Assembly: GCA_016720425.1 (NCBI GenBank)
Contig: JADKKQ010000003.1
Span: forward strand, 248,001 to 312,000
Direction of reading: 5' to 3'
Source of the DNA: Betaproteobacteria bacterium
Lineage (GTDB): Bacteria > Pseudomonadota > Gammaproteobacteria > Burkholderiales > Casimicrobiaceae
Length of the DNA: 64,000 nt
Positions 1 to 7,881 of the stretch are shown here, in pieces. Both the position numbers and the translations under genes were made by a program. How positions within the stretch are numbered: position 1 is the first letter of the stretch; every line of letters begins with the position of its first letter. Under the pieces are notes generated by a model, which was not told the origin of the DNA, ran no database searches, and saw nothing but the letters and a program-made list of their open reading frames with translations.

Positions 1-427
1 CAGCGTCTTCGAGTCGGGAGCGATACTCATCTATCTGGGCGAGAAGACGGGCAGGTTCTGGCCGCGAGACCTCGCGGCGCGCATTCCGGTTCTCGAGTGG
101 CTGATGTTCCAGCACGGGGGCTTCGGGCCGATCGCCGGGCAGGTTCACCATTTCGCGACGGTCGAGAACGAAGCGGACCGCCGCTACGGACTCGAACGCT
201 TTTCGAACGAAACCCGGCGGCTGTATGCGGTGATGGACCGCAGGCTCGCGACGCACCGGTTCTTCGCGGACGAGCCGTCGATCGCCGACTTCGCCATCGT
301 TGGATGGGTGTGGCGGCACCCGCGACACAAGGTCGATCTCGCCGAATTTCCGAACGTGCGGCGGTGGTATGAAACGATGCTGGCTCGCCCCGGCGTCGAG
401 CGTGGCTTCGCGGTGAAGCTGCGCTGA
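1..427 (+). CDS. Glutathione S-transferase family protein (5' truncated)
   Basis: The reading frame is open from base 2 to the stop at 427, so the start lies outside the window. The first visible residues, VFESGAILIYLGEKTGRFWP, form the end of a thioredoxin-fold GST N-domain, where the E-S pair contacts the gamma-glutamyl group of glutathione. The rest is an all-helical C-domain with the usual SIADFAIVGW segment near its end. The family conjugates or reduces substrates with glutathione in the cytoplasm. The short form (about 107 residues from the ATG at 104) is only the C-domain, so that ATG is not the real start. Family is clear; substrate is not. Confidence 0.88.
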   Translation, partial: SVFESGAILIYLGEKTGRFWPRDLAARIPVLEWLMFQHGGFGPIAGQVHHFATVENEADRRYGLERFSNETRRLYAVMDRRLATHRFFADEPSIADFAIVGWVWRHPRHKVDLAEFPNVRRWYETMLARPGVERGFAVKLR

Positions 428-490
428 CGCGGACTCTGCTTCGACGGACGGAGGTCGATCGTGTCGCGCCCGTCGCTGTCCGGCCAGGTC

Positions 491-560
491 TCAAGGAAAC
501 GCCGGGCCGCCCCAAGTTTCCTTGACCCCCGCGCGGGGCGGGCCGGGCGCAGCCCGGCCC
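491..560. terminator. Two stem-loops between convergent genes
   Basis: Two perfect inverted repeats lie back to back between the GST stop (427) and the SDR stop (570). The first has 10-bp arms TCAAGGAAAC at 491-500 and GTTTCCTTGA at 516-525. The second has 9-bp arms GGGCCGGGC at 540-548 and GCCCGGCCC at 552-560 with a 3-nt loop. Neither has a T-tract, so intrinsic termination is only inferred from position between convergent genes. Confidence 0.45.
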
Positions 561-569
561 TGGGGGCAC

Positions 570-1349
570 TCAGAACGTGCCCGGGTAGGCGCCGCCGTCG
601 AGCAGGATGTTCTGGCCGACGACGAAGCCCGCGTGGGTGCTGCACAGGAACGCGCACATCGCGCCGAACTCGTCGATGCCGCCGAAGCGGCCGCTGGGGT
701 TCGCGTTCCGCCGCGCCGCGAGCACTTCGTCGACCGTCTTGCCGGAGGCCTTCGCCACGCCCAGGGCGGTGGCGCGCTGGCGGTCGGTGTCGAAGGGCCC
801 GGGCAGCAGGTTGTTGATGGTCACGTTGTGCCGCGCGACTTCGCGCGCGACACCGGCGACGAAGCCGGTCAGCCCGGAACGCGCGCCGTTGGACAGGCCG
901 AGGATGTCGATCGGCGCCTTCACCGCCCCCGAGGTGATGTTGACGATGCGTCCGAACCGGCGCTCGATCATCGGATCGACGGTCGCCTTGATGAGCTCGA
1001 TCGGCGTCAGCATGTTGGCGTCGAGCGCGCGGATCCAGGCGTCGCGATCCCAGTCGCGGAAATTTCCCGGCGGCGGCCCGCCGGCGTTGTTGACCAGGAT
1101 GTCGGGCTGCGGACAGGCGGCGAGCGCCGCGGCCCGACCCTCGGCGGTGGTGATGTCGCAGGCGACCCACTGCACCGGCTGCCCGCTCGCCGCCTCGATC
1201 GCCTGCGCCGTCGCGCGCAGCGTCTCCTCGGTGCGGGCGACGACGGTCACCGCGCATCCGGCGCTGGCCAATGCCTGCGCGCAGCCTCGCCCCAGTCCCT
1301 TGCTCGCCGCACAGACCAGCGCCCGGCGCCCCGCGATTCCCAGATCCAT
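570..1349 (-). CDS. SDR-family protein with non-canonical active site
   Basis: 259-residue Rossmann-fold protein. The N-terminal dinucleotide motif is AASKGLGRG (residues 14-22), with NNAG at 87-90. It resembles 3-oxoacyl-ACP reductase-like (FabG-like) SDRs. The catalytic Ser is present at S140, but the usual Tyr and Lys of YxxxK are replaced: S153 stands at the Tyr position and R157 at the Lys position (GLSNGARSGL). The rest of the fold, including the LLPGPFDT segment and the C-terminal GQNILLDGG, is intact, so this is probably an atypical subfamily and not a decayed gene. It lies 14 bp downstream of the MFS gene and is probably co-transcribed. Reaction unknown; it may be non-reducing or use other residues. 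Confidence 0.85.
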   Translation of the reverse strand: MDLGIAGRRALVCAASKGLGRGCAQALASAGCAVTVVARTEETLRATAQAIEAASGQPVQWVACDITTAEGRAAALAACPQPDILVNNAGGPPPGNFRDWDRDAWIRALDANMLTPIELIKATVDPMIERRFGRIVNITSGAVKAPIDILGLSNGARSGLTGFVAGVAREVARHNVTINNLLPGPFDTDRQRATALGVAKASGKTVDEVLAARRNANPSGRFGGIDEFGAMCAFLCSTHAGFVVGQNILLDGGAYPGTF

Positions 1350-1363
1350 CGTCGCTCCCTCGT

Positions 1364-2563
1364 TTACGCGGGCACGCTCGCCCGCTGCGCCCGGACCACG
1401 GTGCCGATCGCCAGCACCAGCAGCGCCGCGATCAGCAGGAACACCCCCCGCGCCGCGCCGCGATCGAGCATGAAACCGATCACCACCGGGCCCACGGTGG
1501 CGCCCAGGTCGAGGCCCGAGTAGACGAAACCGTAGACCCGGCCCGAAGCCCCGGCCGGCGTCGCCCGGCGGACGATCAGGTCGCGCGACGGACCGGTGCC
1601 GCCCACGGCGAAGCCGACCAGCGCCAGCAGCGGCAGCAGCACGCCGGGCGGCGGCGCCGTGGCGGCGATCGCCGCGACGACGACGGCCGCCAGGCCGAGA
1701 CCGGCCCCGGCGACGAGGTCGTGCCGCGCGAACCGCGCGGCGAGAAACCCGCCGGCGACGATGCCCGCGGTGCCGCCCAGGAGGTAGGTCGTCACTGCCG
1801 AGGTGGCAATGGCGATCGGCAGGTCGAACGCCGCGTTGAGCGCGGTCGGCAGGAAGGTCTGCAGGCCGACGGTGGCGATCGTCAGCACGCAGAAGAAGAC
1901 GAAGCAGAGCAGGATCGACGGCTCGCGAAAGAGCGCGAGGCTGCCGCGCAGCGTGTGGTGCGCGCCGGCTTCGGTCTGGCGCGAGGAGAGGACCGCCCGC
2001 TGCGAAAAGACCAGCGCCAGCGCCACCCCGCCGCTGCCGCCCATCACCCACAGCGCCTCCCGCCAGCCAAGTGCGGCGCCCAGCGCGAAACTCACCAGCG
2101 GCGCCAGCGCGTAGCCGAGATTGCCGCCGATGCCGTGCATGCTGTAGGCGTAACCCAACCGGCGTGGCGCGACGTTGGCGTTGAGGATCGCGAAATCGGC
2201 AGGGTGGAAGACGCCGTTGCCCACGCCCATCAGCGCGGCGACGGGAAACAGCCAGTGCACGTCGGGAACCGTGCCGGCCAGGAGGCTGCCGAACGCCAGC
2301 AGCGCGATGCCGGTCAGCAGCACCGGGCGCGCACCGACGCGGTCGACGACGAATCCGGCGGCGAACTGCGCGATGCCGCTGGCCACGTAGAACACGCCGA
2401 CGAGTGCGCCCAGCACCGCGTACGAGGTGTCGAATTCCGCGCGCAGCAGCGGGAACAGCGGCGGCAGCGCCAGCTGGAAGAAGTGCGACAGCAGGTGGGC
2501 GACGCCGACGACGCCGATGATGCGTGCATCGTGGTGGAGCGTGGCGGCGGGAACGGTGGACAA
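1364..2563 (-). CDS. Major facilitator superfamily transporter
   Basis: 399 residues with about 12 hydrophobic segments. The MFS loop 2-3 motif is present as GFVVDRVGARPV (about residues 69-80), and there is a second half-repeat in the C-terminal part. The N-terminal helix HLLSHFFQLALPPLFPLLR resembles the fosmidomycin-resistance (Fsr) branch of MFS efflux proteins. It would act in the inner membrane as a secondary transporter. Substrate cannot be told. It heads a two-gene operon with the SDR protein and is divergent from msrB across a 131-bp gap, which carries a TATACT -10-like hexamer at 2598-2603 on the msrB strand. Confidence 0.85.
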   Translation of the reverse strand: MSTVPAATLHHDARIIGVVGVAHLLSHFFQLALPPLFPLLRAEFDTSYAVLGALVGVFYVASGIAQFAAGFVVDRVGARPVLLTGIALLAFGSLLAGTVPDVHWLFPVAALMGVGNGVFHPADFAILNANVAPRRLGYAYSMHGIGGNLGYALAPLVSFALGAALGWREALWVMGGSGGVALALVFSQRAVLSSRQTEAGAHHTLRGSLALFREPSILLCFVFFCVLTIATVGLQTFLPTALNAAFDLPIAIATSAVTTYLLGGTAGIVAGGFLAARFARHDLVAGAGLGLAAVVVAAIAATAPPPGVLLPLLALVGFAVGGTGPSRDLIVRRATPAGASGRVYGFVYSGLDLGATVGPVVIGFMLDRGAARGVFLLIAALLVLAIGTVVRAQRASVPA

Positions 2564-2694
2564 GGGTGAACGAGGCGGGACGCGGCAGGCTTTCTACTAT
2601 ACTGCAGCGGGACGCCGCGGGTGGTCGATGCCTGCACCGCGCCGGCGGCGACCGAGTGCACTGCGCGCGCAGCGCGACCCATGGACCGAAGCCG

Positions 2695-3090
2695 ATGGCC
2701 AAGATCAGCAAGACCGACGACGAATGGCGGGCGTTGCTCACCCCGGAGCAGTTCAAGGTCGCGCGCCGGAAGGGCACCGAGCGCGCCTTCAGCGGCGCGT
2801 ACTGGGACCACCATGCGCCGGGCCTCTACCGCTGCGTCTGCTGCGGCGCGCCGCTGTTCGATGCGGCCACCAAGTTCGATTCGGGAACCGGCTGGCCGAG
2901 TTTCTGGTCGCCCGCCGACCCGGCGGCCGTGCGCGAGGAAGCCGACAGCACCTGGTTCATGCGTCGCACCGAAGTGGTCTGCGCTGCCTGCGACGCGCAC
3001 CTCGGCCACGTGTTCGACGACGGCCCGGCGCCGACCGGCTTGCGCTACTGCCTCAACTCCGCGGCGCTCAAGTTCGAGCCGAAGGACTGA
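2695..3090 (+). CDS. msrB: Peptide-methionine (R)-S-oxide reductase MsrB
   Basis: 131 residues, the standard MsrB length, from the ATG at 2695. The enzyme reduces R-methionine sulfoxide in proteins using thioredoxin. Visible hallmarks are CVCCGAPLF and CAACDAH, the two CxxC zinc-site pairs, then FDSGTGWPSFW, HLGHVF and RYCLNSAALKF, which carries the catalytic Cys. A longer in-frame start at 2524 would add 57 residues with no family similarity, so the shorter start is preferred. It stands alone and is followed by a good intrinsic terminator at 3125. Confidence 0.96.
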   Translation: MAKISKTDDEWRALLTPEQFKVARRKGTERAFSGAYWDHHAPGLYRCVCCGAPLFDAATKFDSGTGWPSFWSPADPAAVREEADSTWFMRRTEVVCAACDAHLGHVFDDGPAPTGLRYCLNSAALKFEPKD

Positions 3091-3124
3091 GAGGCCGAGA
3101 GGCTGAGAGCGGAGCCGAACCTGG

Positions 3125-3156
3125 AAGGCGGGGTCCGACGGCCCCGCCTTTCTTCA
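3125..3156 (+). terminator. Intrinsic terminator after msrB
   Basis: Perfect 9-bp stem AAGGCGGGG (3125-3133) and CCCCGCCTT (3142-3150) with an 8-nt loop, continuing into TTTCTTC. Position 35 bp after the msrB stop fits a Rho-independent terminator. Confidence 0.8.
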
Positions 3157-3159
3157 TGT

Positions 3160-3281
3160 TAAACGTTTGAAAACAACCACAGTCCTCTAATTATAAATAT
3201 GTTTTTAACGGTCATGCTCGCCACCCGTCTCCCGAAAGCCGCGCTTGACGACAATTGATATTTTTATGATATCATTTCAAT
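3160..3281. promoter_or_regulatory. AT-rich promoter/operator region with palindromes upstream of SPFH-RHH pair
   Basis: This stretch is strikingly AT-rich in a very GC-rich window. It contains an inverted repeat TGATAT-N7-ATATCA (3256-3274), which includes the perfect 10-bp palindrome ATGATATCAT (3266-3275). A TTGACG hexamer lies at 3245 and a TATGAT hexamer at 3265, but their spacing (14 bp) is short, so the exact promoter is uncertain. Because the second gene downstream encodes a ribbon-helix-helix protein, the palindrome may be its own operator; this is inference. Confidence 0.4.
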
Positions 3282-3341
3282 ATGCCTGATCCGTCGCCGC
3301 GCGGCGACCGCGGAATCGGGCGGTCCACAGGGAGGGAACCC

Positions 3342-4265
3342 ATGGCCGGCAACGATTTGCGCCACAGCGGCGACGTGCACGCGGAACGGACGATCGTCAC
3401 CTTCAGCGGCTTCCTGACGCTGGCGCTCGCCCTCGCGGCGATCGCCGGGGCGTTCTGGCTGCTCGTCGGCATGGCGCTGCGCGGTCGACCCGACATCACC
3501 GTCATCGTCGCCGCGATCGTGCTGATCGTCGCCGCGGTGCTGCTCCTGGCCGGCCTGTATACGCTGCAACCCAACGAGGCGGCGATCCTCCAGCTCTTCG
3601 GCGCCTATCGGGGGACGAGCCGCGTTTCCGGTCTGCGCTCGACCAACCCCTTCTACACCCGCAGAAAGATCTCGCTGCGCGCCCGCAACCTCAACGGCGA
3701 GCGGCTCAAGGTCAACGACAAGCGCGGCAACCCGATCGAGATCGCCGCGGTCGTCGTCTGGCGGGTCGAGGACACCGCCAAGGCCTACTTCGACGTCGAC
3801 GACTACGAGATGTACGTCCGGCTCCAGGCCGAGGCGGCGGTCCGCCACCTCGCCTCGTCGTTCGCCTACGACGAGGACGACAGCCACCCGGTGGCGAGCC
3901 GCGAGCCGACGCTGCTGGCCAGCGCCGACGTCGTCGCCCGGGCGCTGGTGCGCGAACTCGAGGCGCGCTTCGACAAGGCCGGCGTCGTGGTCGAGGAGGC
4001 GCGGCTCACCCACCTCGCCTACGCTCCGGAGATCGCGCAGGTGATGCTGCGCCGCCAGCAGGCCGAGGCGATCATCTCGGCGCGGCAGAAGATCGTCACC
4101 GGCGCGGTGTCGATGGTCGAGATGGCGCTGAACGAACTGTCGGCGAAGCAGGTCGTCGTGCTCGACGACGAGCGCAAGGCTGCGATGGTCAGCAATCTGC
4201 TGACGGTGCTGTGCGCCGAGTCCGAGGTCCAACCCGTCATCAACACCGGCACGCTCTACGGCTGA
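3342..4265 (+). CDS. SPFH/Band-7 domain membrane protein
   Basis: 307 residues from the ATG at 3342, which is preceded by GGAGGG with normal spacing; an ATG at 3282 lacks a ribosome site. Two N-terminal hydrophobic segments (about residues 20-45 and 55-75) are followed by an SPFH domain starting at LQPNEAAILQLFG and running through NLNGERLKVNDKRGNPIEI and VVWRVEDTAKAYFDV. The C-terminal helical part contains ISARQKIVTGAVSMVEMAL. SPFH proteins oligomerise on membranes, often as scaffolds for proteases or microdomains. The next gene, 13 bp away, encodes a small ribbon-helix-helix protein. The pair is recurrent in bacteria as I recall it, but its function is not established. Confidence 0.85.
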   Translation: MAGNDLRHSGDVHAERTIVTFSGFLTLALALAAIAGAFWLLVGMALRGRPDITVIVAAIVLIVAAVLLLAGLYTLQPNEAAILQLFGAYRGTSRVSGLRSTNPFYTRRKISLRARNLNGERLKVNDKRGNPIEIAAVVVWRVEDTAKAYFDVDDYEMYVRLQAEAAVRHLASSFAYDEDDSHPVASREPTLLASADVVARALVRELEARFDKAGVVVEEARLTHLAYAPEIAQVMLRRQQAEAIISARQKIVTGAVSMVEMALNELSAKQVVVLDDERKAAMVSNLLTVLCAESEVQPVINTGTLYG

Positions 4266-4278
4266 CCGCGCCGGCACC

Positions 4279-4470
4279 GTGGCCGAGAAGAAGGCGTTCC
4301 TGCTCCGGCTCGATCCGCGCGTCTGGGTCGAACTGGAGCGGCTCGCGCAGAGCGACCTGCGCAGCGTCAACGCCGAGATCGAGTACCTGCTGCGCGACGC
4401 GCTGGCGCGGCGCGGTGCGGCGCCGAAGGCCGAGGCGTGGCCCGCGCCGCCCGAGGCCGACCCGGGCTAG
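4279..4470 (+). CDS. Arc-type ribbon-helix-helix DNA-binding protein
   Basis: 63 residues from a GTG start 13 bp after the SPFH gene. The sequence KKAFLLRLDPRVWVELERLA is a typical beta-strand plus helix of the RHH fold, and the second helix SVNAEIEYLLRDALARR matches Arc/HicB-like repressors. Such proteins dimerise and insert a beta-ribbon in the major groove. It probably regulates its own operon through the AT-rich palindrome at 3256-3275 (inferred). The stop overlaps the convergent esterase gene by 4 bp. There is no separate toxin gene unless the SPFH protein plays that role. Confidence 0.8.
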   Translation: MAEKKAFLLRLDPRVWVELERLAQSDLRSVNAEIEYLLRDALARRGAAPKAEAWPAPPEADPG

Positions 4471-5156
4471 CGGCCGCTCGGGGCGAGGACGCGACCGAGG
4501 AACGCACCGATCGCCGCGATCTCCTCGCGGACGACGGCGTGCGGCATCCGGTAGGCGTGCCATTCGACGCGGTAGCCCAGCGCCTCCAGCCGGCGCCGCG
4601 ACGCCTCGCCCCAGGCGAAGCGAACGACCGGGTCTTCGGTCCCGTGCGCCATGAACAGCGGCACGTCGCGGTTGGCGGCGCTCGCCTCGACCGGCAGCGA
4701 GTCCGGATCGACGAGGTAGGTCGACAGCGCGATCACCGCGGCCAGCCGGTCGGGTTGGCGCAGCCCGGCGTGCAGCGCGACCGCCCCGCCCTGCGAAAAG
4801 CCGGCGACGACGATCCGCGCCGCGGCAATGCCGCGCTCGCGCTCGCGCTCGATCAGCGCCTCGAGCTGCCGTTGCGACTGGCGCAGGCCCGCGAGGTCGG
4901 CGCGGGCGGTGAAGTCGGCGGCGACGATGTCGTACCACGCCCGCATCCGGAAACCGTTGTTGATCGTCACCGGGCGCACCGGCGCGTGCGGAAACACGAA
5001 GCGCAGCGCAAGCCCGGCGGGCAACGGCAATTCGTCGACGACGGGGACGAAGTCGTTGCCGTCGGCGCCCAGCCCGTGCAGCCAGATCACCGCCGCATCG
5101 GGGGCGGCTGCGGTCTCGACTTCGAGGGCGGGGAGCAGCGCGGCGGGGTCGGTCAT
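4467..5156 (-). CDS. Phospholipase/carboxylesterase family alpha/beta hydrolase
   Basis: 229 residues, the normal length for the acyl-protein-thioesterase/carboxylesterase-2 family. Motifs are WLHGLGADGNDF (oxyanion region), GFSQGG with the nucleophilic Ser, HGTEDPVV with the acid Asp, and RMPHAV with the catalytic His. It hydrolyses short-chain esters or thioesters in the cytoplasm. No signal peptide. It converges on the RHH gene with a 4-bp overlap. Natural substrate unknown. Confidence 0.9.
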   Translation of the reverse strand: MTDPAALLPALEVETAAAPDAAVIWLHGLGADGNDFVPVVDELPLPAGLALRFVFPHAPVRPVTINNGFRMRAWYDIVAADFTARADLAGLRQSQRQLEALIERERERGIAAARIVVAGFSQGGAVALHAGLRQPDRLAAVIALSTYLVDPDSLPVEASAANRDVPLFMAHGTEDPVVRFAWGEASRRRLEALGYRVEWHAYRMPHAVVREEIAAIGAFLGRVLAPSGR

Positions 5157-5330
5157 GGGCGGGAGGCGGCCGGTTCGGTGCCGACGGGCGCGCCCGGGCG
5201 GCAGCGCGGATTCTAGCAGCGCGCGTCCGGCAACGCGCGCTCCCCGGGGCAGCGCCGTTGTGGGAGAATGCGGCCCTTTGCCGTGCGGCGCGCAAGCCTC
5301 GTGCGCGGGCAAGCTGCCGGAGGAACCCCG

Positions 5331-6227
5331 TTGCGCAAGACCACGCGTCTCAAGGCACTGCTCGCCGCACCCGACATCCTGGTGCTGCCCGGCGTCCACG
5401 ACGCGCTCGGCTGCCGACTGGCCGAAGCGGCGGGATTCGCGGCGCTCACGGCCGGCGGCTACGGTGCCACGGCGACGCTGCTGGGCCGGCCCGACTCGTC
5501 GCAGCTCTCGCTCACCGAGCTGTCCGAGATGTACTCCCGCTTCTGCGACGCGAGTCCGCTGCCGCTGCTCGCCGACGCCGACACCGGCTTCGGCAACGTC
5601 ACCAACGTCGCCCGGGCGGTCCGGCTGTACGAGAAGGCCGGCGTCGCCGGGCTGTTCATCGAGGACCAGGTGTTTCCGAAGCGCTGCGGCCACATGGCCG
5701 GCAAGGCGGTGATCCCGGCGGCCGACTGGCTGGCCAAGATCAAGGCGGCACTCGACGCGCGCGCGGACCCCGACCTCGTGATCATGGCGCGCACCGACGC
5801 CATCGCCGTCAACGGGCTCGACGACGCGATCGAGCGCGCGCAGCTCGCGCGCGAGGCGGGCGCCGACCTGATCTTCGTCGAGGCGCCGGTCGACGTCGCC
5901 GCGATGCGGCGCATCTGCACCGAAGTGCCGGGCCCCTGCCTCGCCAACAACGTCGAGACCGGCCTGTCGCCGCTGCTGCCCGCGGCCGAGCTGCAGGCGA
6001 TCGGTTACGCCGCCGTGGTGTTCCCGGTGGCGGCGACCTACGCGGTGGCCCACGCGCTGCGCGAACTCTTCGCCGTGCTGCGCACGACCGGCACCACGGC
6101 GTCGTTCCTGCCGCGGATGCTCGAGTTCGACGAATTCAACGCGCTGGTCGGCCTGCCGGCGCAGCGCGAGCGCGAGGCGGCGCTGCAGGCGTATGCCGAC
6201 GCGCTGGTCGCCCGGCGCCACCGCTGA
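5331..6227 (+). CDS. Isocitrate lyase / PEP mutase family enzyme
   Basis: 298 residues from a TTG at 5331 preceded by GGAGGA at a spacing of 6; upstream ATGs have no ribosome site and add no conserved sequence. The TIM-barrel shows ADADTGFGN (metal-binding Asp), EDQ, and KRCGH, which is the K[KR]CGH active-site signature containing the catalytic Cys of carbon-carbon lyases. RTDA and EAP follow. The Cys points to a C-C bond lyase (2-methylisocitrate lyase, dimethylmalate lyase or oxaloacetate hydrolase-like) acting on 2- or 3-substituted malates. No prp genes are nearby. It precedes a TRAP transporter by 61 bp, so it may act on what that system imports. Confidence 0.85.
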   Translation: MRKTTRLKALLAAPDILVLPGVHDALGCRLAEAAGFAALTAGGYGATATLLGRPDSSQLSLTELSEMYSRFCDASPLPLLADADTGFGNVTNVARAVRLYEKAGVAGLFIEDQVFPKRCGHMAGKAVIPAADWLAKIKAALDARADPDLVIMARTDAIAVNGLDDAIERAQLAREAGADLIFVEAPVDVAAMRRICTEVPGPCLANNVETGLSPLLPAAELQAIGYAAVVFPVAATYAVAHALRELFAVLRTTGTTASFLPRMLEFDEFNALVGLPAQREREAALQAYADALVARRHR

Positions 6228-6288
6228 CGCCCCCCGCCTTCCACCCTGTCCGCCACCGTCTTTCCCGCCTCGCCCCGAGGAGAAAGCC

Positions 6289-7284
6289 ATGTCGTTGCTC
6301 TCGTCCCGCCCGCTGCTCGCCGCCGTCGTCGCCCTGGTCGCCGCCGCAAGCGCAAGCGCGCAGACCACGGTGATGCGCATCTCGCACCAGGTGCCGCCGG
6401 CGCACCACATGACCAAGCTGCTGGAAGGCTTCGCCGCCGACGTGAAGGCGCGCACCAACGGCCAGGTCGAGGTGCAGCTCTTCGGCTCCGAGCAGCTGGC
6501 CAAGGCCGGCGAGAACTTCCCGCAGGTCGCCCGCGGCAACATCGAGGCGGCGATGAGCGTCAACTTCCAGTGGGGCACGACGATCCCCGAGATGAGCGTG
6601 ACGCTGATTCCCTACGCGATGGGCGACCTCGAACGGATCAAGCGCTTCCCGACGTCCGAGGCGCGTAGGTTCCTCGACGACAAGCTCGCCGCCCGGGGCG
6701 TCAAGAGCGTCGCCTGGCTGTACATCACCCGCGAGACCATCGTCACCTCGGCCAGGAAGCCCATCGTCGCGCTCGACGACTTCAAGGGCGTCAAGATCCG
6801 CGGCCTCAACACGCTGACCGACAACGCGCTGACCGCCGCCGGTGCCGCGCCGTCGGCGATGCCCGGCTCCGAGGTCTACCAGGCCCTGCAGTCGGGCGTG
6901 CTCGACGCCGGCCTCACCGACCTGTCGGCCGCCTACAGCCGCAAGTATTACGAGGTGCAGAAATTCGGCACCGTCGGACCGATCTTCACCATCTACTTCC
7001 ACATGTACGTGAACCCGGCGTGGTACGCGAAGCTCGCCCCGGCGCACCGCCAGGCGATCGAGGCGGCCGCCGCCAAGGCCGAGCAGGACGCGATCGGCGT
7101 CACCGAAGCCACCGCCGCCGCCGCGCTGAAGGACCTGCAGGCGAAGGGCATGACCGTCCACGTGCAGTCGCCGCAGGAGCAGGCGACGTGGCGCGCGCTG
7201 ATGGAAAAGCCGGTCGTCGACGCCTTCCTCAAGTCGGCGCCGGAAGGCGGGGCGAAGATCATCGACCTGATGAAGAAGGTCTGA
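6289..7284 (+). CDS. TRAP transporter substrate-binding protein DctP
   Basis: 331 residues starting at the ATG after GAGGAGAAAG. A Sec signal peptide ends around ASASA-Q (residues 20-25). The mature DctP fold shows MRISHQVPPAHHMTKLLEGFA at its start and the conserved region VKIRGLNTLTDNALTAAGAAP containing the Arg that normally contacts a substrate carboxylate. It binds an organic acid in the periplasm and hands it to DctQM. Adjacent dctQ and dctM complete the transporter. Ligand not determined. Confidence 0.92.
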   Translation: MSLLSSRPLLAAVVALVAAASASAQTTVMRISHQVPPAHHMTKLLEGFAADVKARTNGQVEVQLFGSEQLAKAGENFPQVARGNIEAAMSVNFQWGTTIPEMSVTLIPYAMGDLERIKRFPTSEARRFLDDKLAARGVKSVAWLYITRETIVTSARKPIVALDDFKGVKIRGLNTLTDNALTAAGAAPSAMPGSEVYQALQSGVLDAGLTDLSAAYSRKYYEVQKFGTVGPIFTIYFHMYVNPAWYAKLAPAHRQAIEAAAAKAEQDAIGVTEATAAAALKDLQAKGMTVHVQSPQEQATWRALMEKPVVDAFLKSAPEGGAKIIDLMKKV

Positions 7285-7333
7285 CGGCGGTGCCACGCGC
7301 CAGGCGGTTGACGCCGTGCCGCGCGGCGGCACG

Positions 7334-7864
7334 ATGAAGCTCCTCGACCGGATCGTCGGCGCGCTGGCGGCGCTCGGCGTCGCGCTCGCCGCCGTCGGGC
7401 TCATCGCCTCGATGTTCCTCATCGCCTACTCGGTGGTGATGCGCTACTTCCTCAACCAGCCGGTCACCTGGGTCGACGAGCTGGTCGGCTACCTGCTGGT
7501 CGCGAGCGTGATGCTCGCGGCCGCCGACGCGCTGCGCCACGGCGAGCACATCGCCGTCGACATCCTCACCGAGCGGCTGGGGGGCCGCGGACGGCGTCTC
7601 GTCACCCTGGCCGGCCTGGTCGCCGTCGCGCTGGCCGCGGCGCTGCTGACCGTCGAGGGCTGGGACATGGTCGCGTTCTCGCGCATGGTCGGCCTGCTGT
7701 CCAACGGCAAGCTCGCGGTGCCGATGTGGCTGCCGCAGCTCGCCGTGCCGGTGGGCGCCGCGCTGCTGGGCGCCGCCGCGGTGGTCGCCTTCCTGCTCGC
7801 GCTGACCACCCGCTCGCCGGCCGCGGCCGTGCGCGCCGCGCACCCGCGCGCCGGCGTCGAATAG
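7334..7864 (+). CDS. TRAP transporter small permease DctQ
   Basis: 176 residues with four predicted membrane helices and the family segment VVMRYFLNQPVTWVDELVGYLLV. DctQ bridges the large permease and the binding protein. The ATG at 7334 is chosen; a GTG at 7316 would add six residues and cannot be excluded. It lies 49 bp after dctP and 17 bp before dctM, consistent with one operon. Confidence 0.9.
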   Translation: MKLLDRIVGALAALGVALAAVGLIASMFLIAYSVVMRYFLNQPVTWVDELVGYLLVASVMLAAADALRHGEHIAVDILTERLGGRGRRLVTLAGLVAVALAAALLTVEGWDMVAFSRMVGLLSNGKLAVPMWLPQLAVPVGAALLGAAAVVAFLLALTTRSPAAAVRAAHPRAGVE

Positions 7865-7881
7865 GGCCAGGCAACGAGCCG

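Noticed and set aside
3342..4470. Classical toxin-antitoxin pair
   Set aside because: The RHH protein is antitoxin-like but the partner is a large SPFH membrane protein, not a known toxin; kept as a finding without that label.
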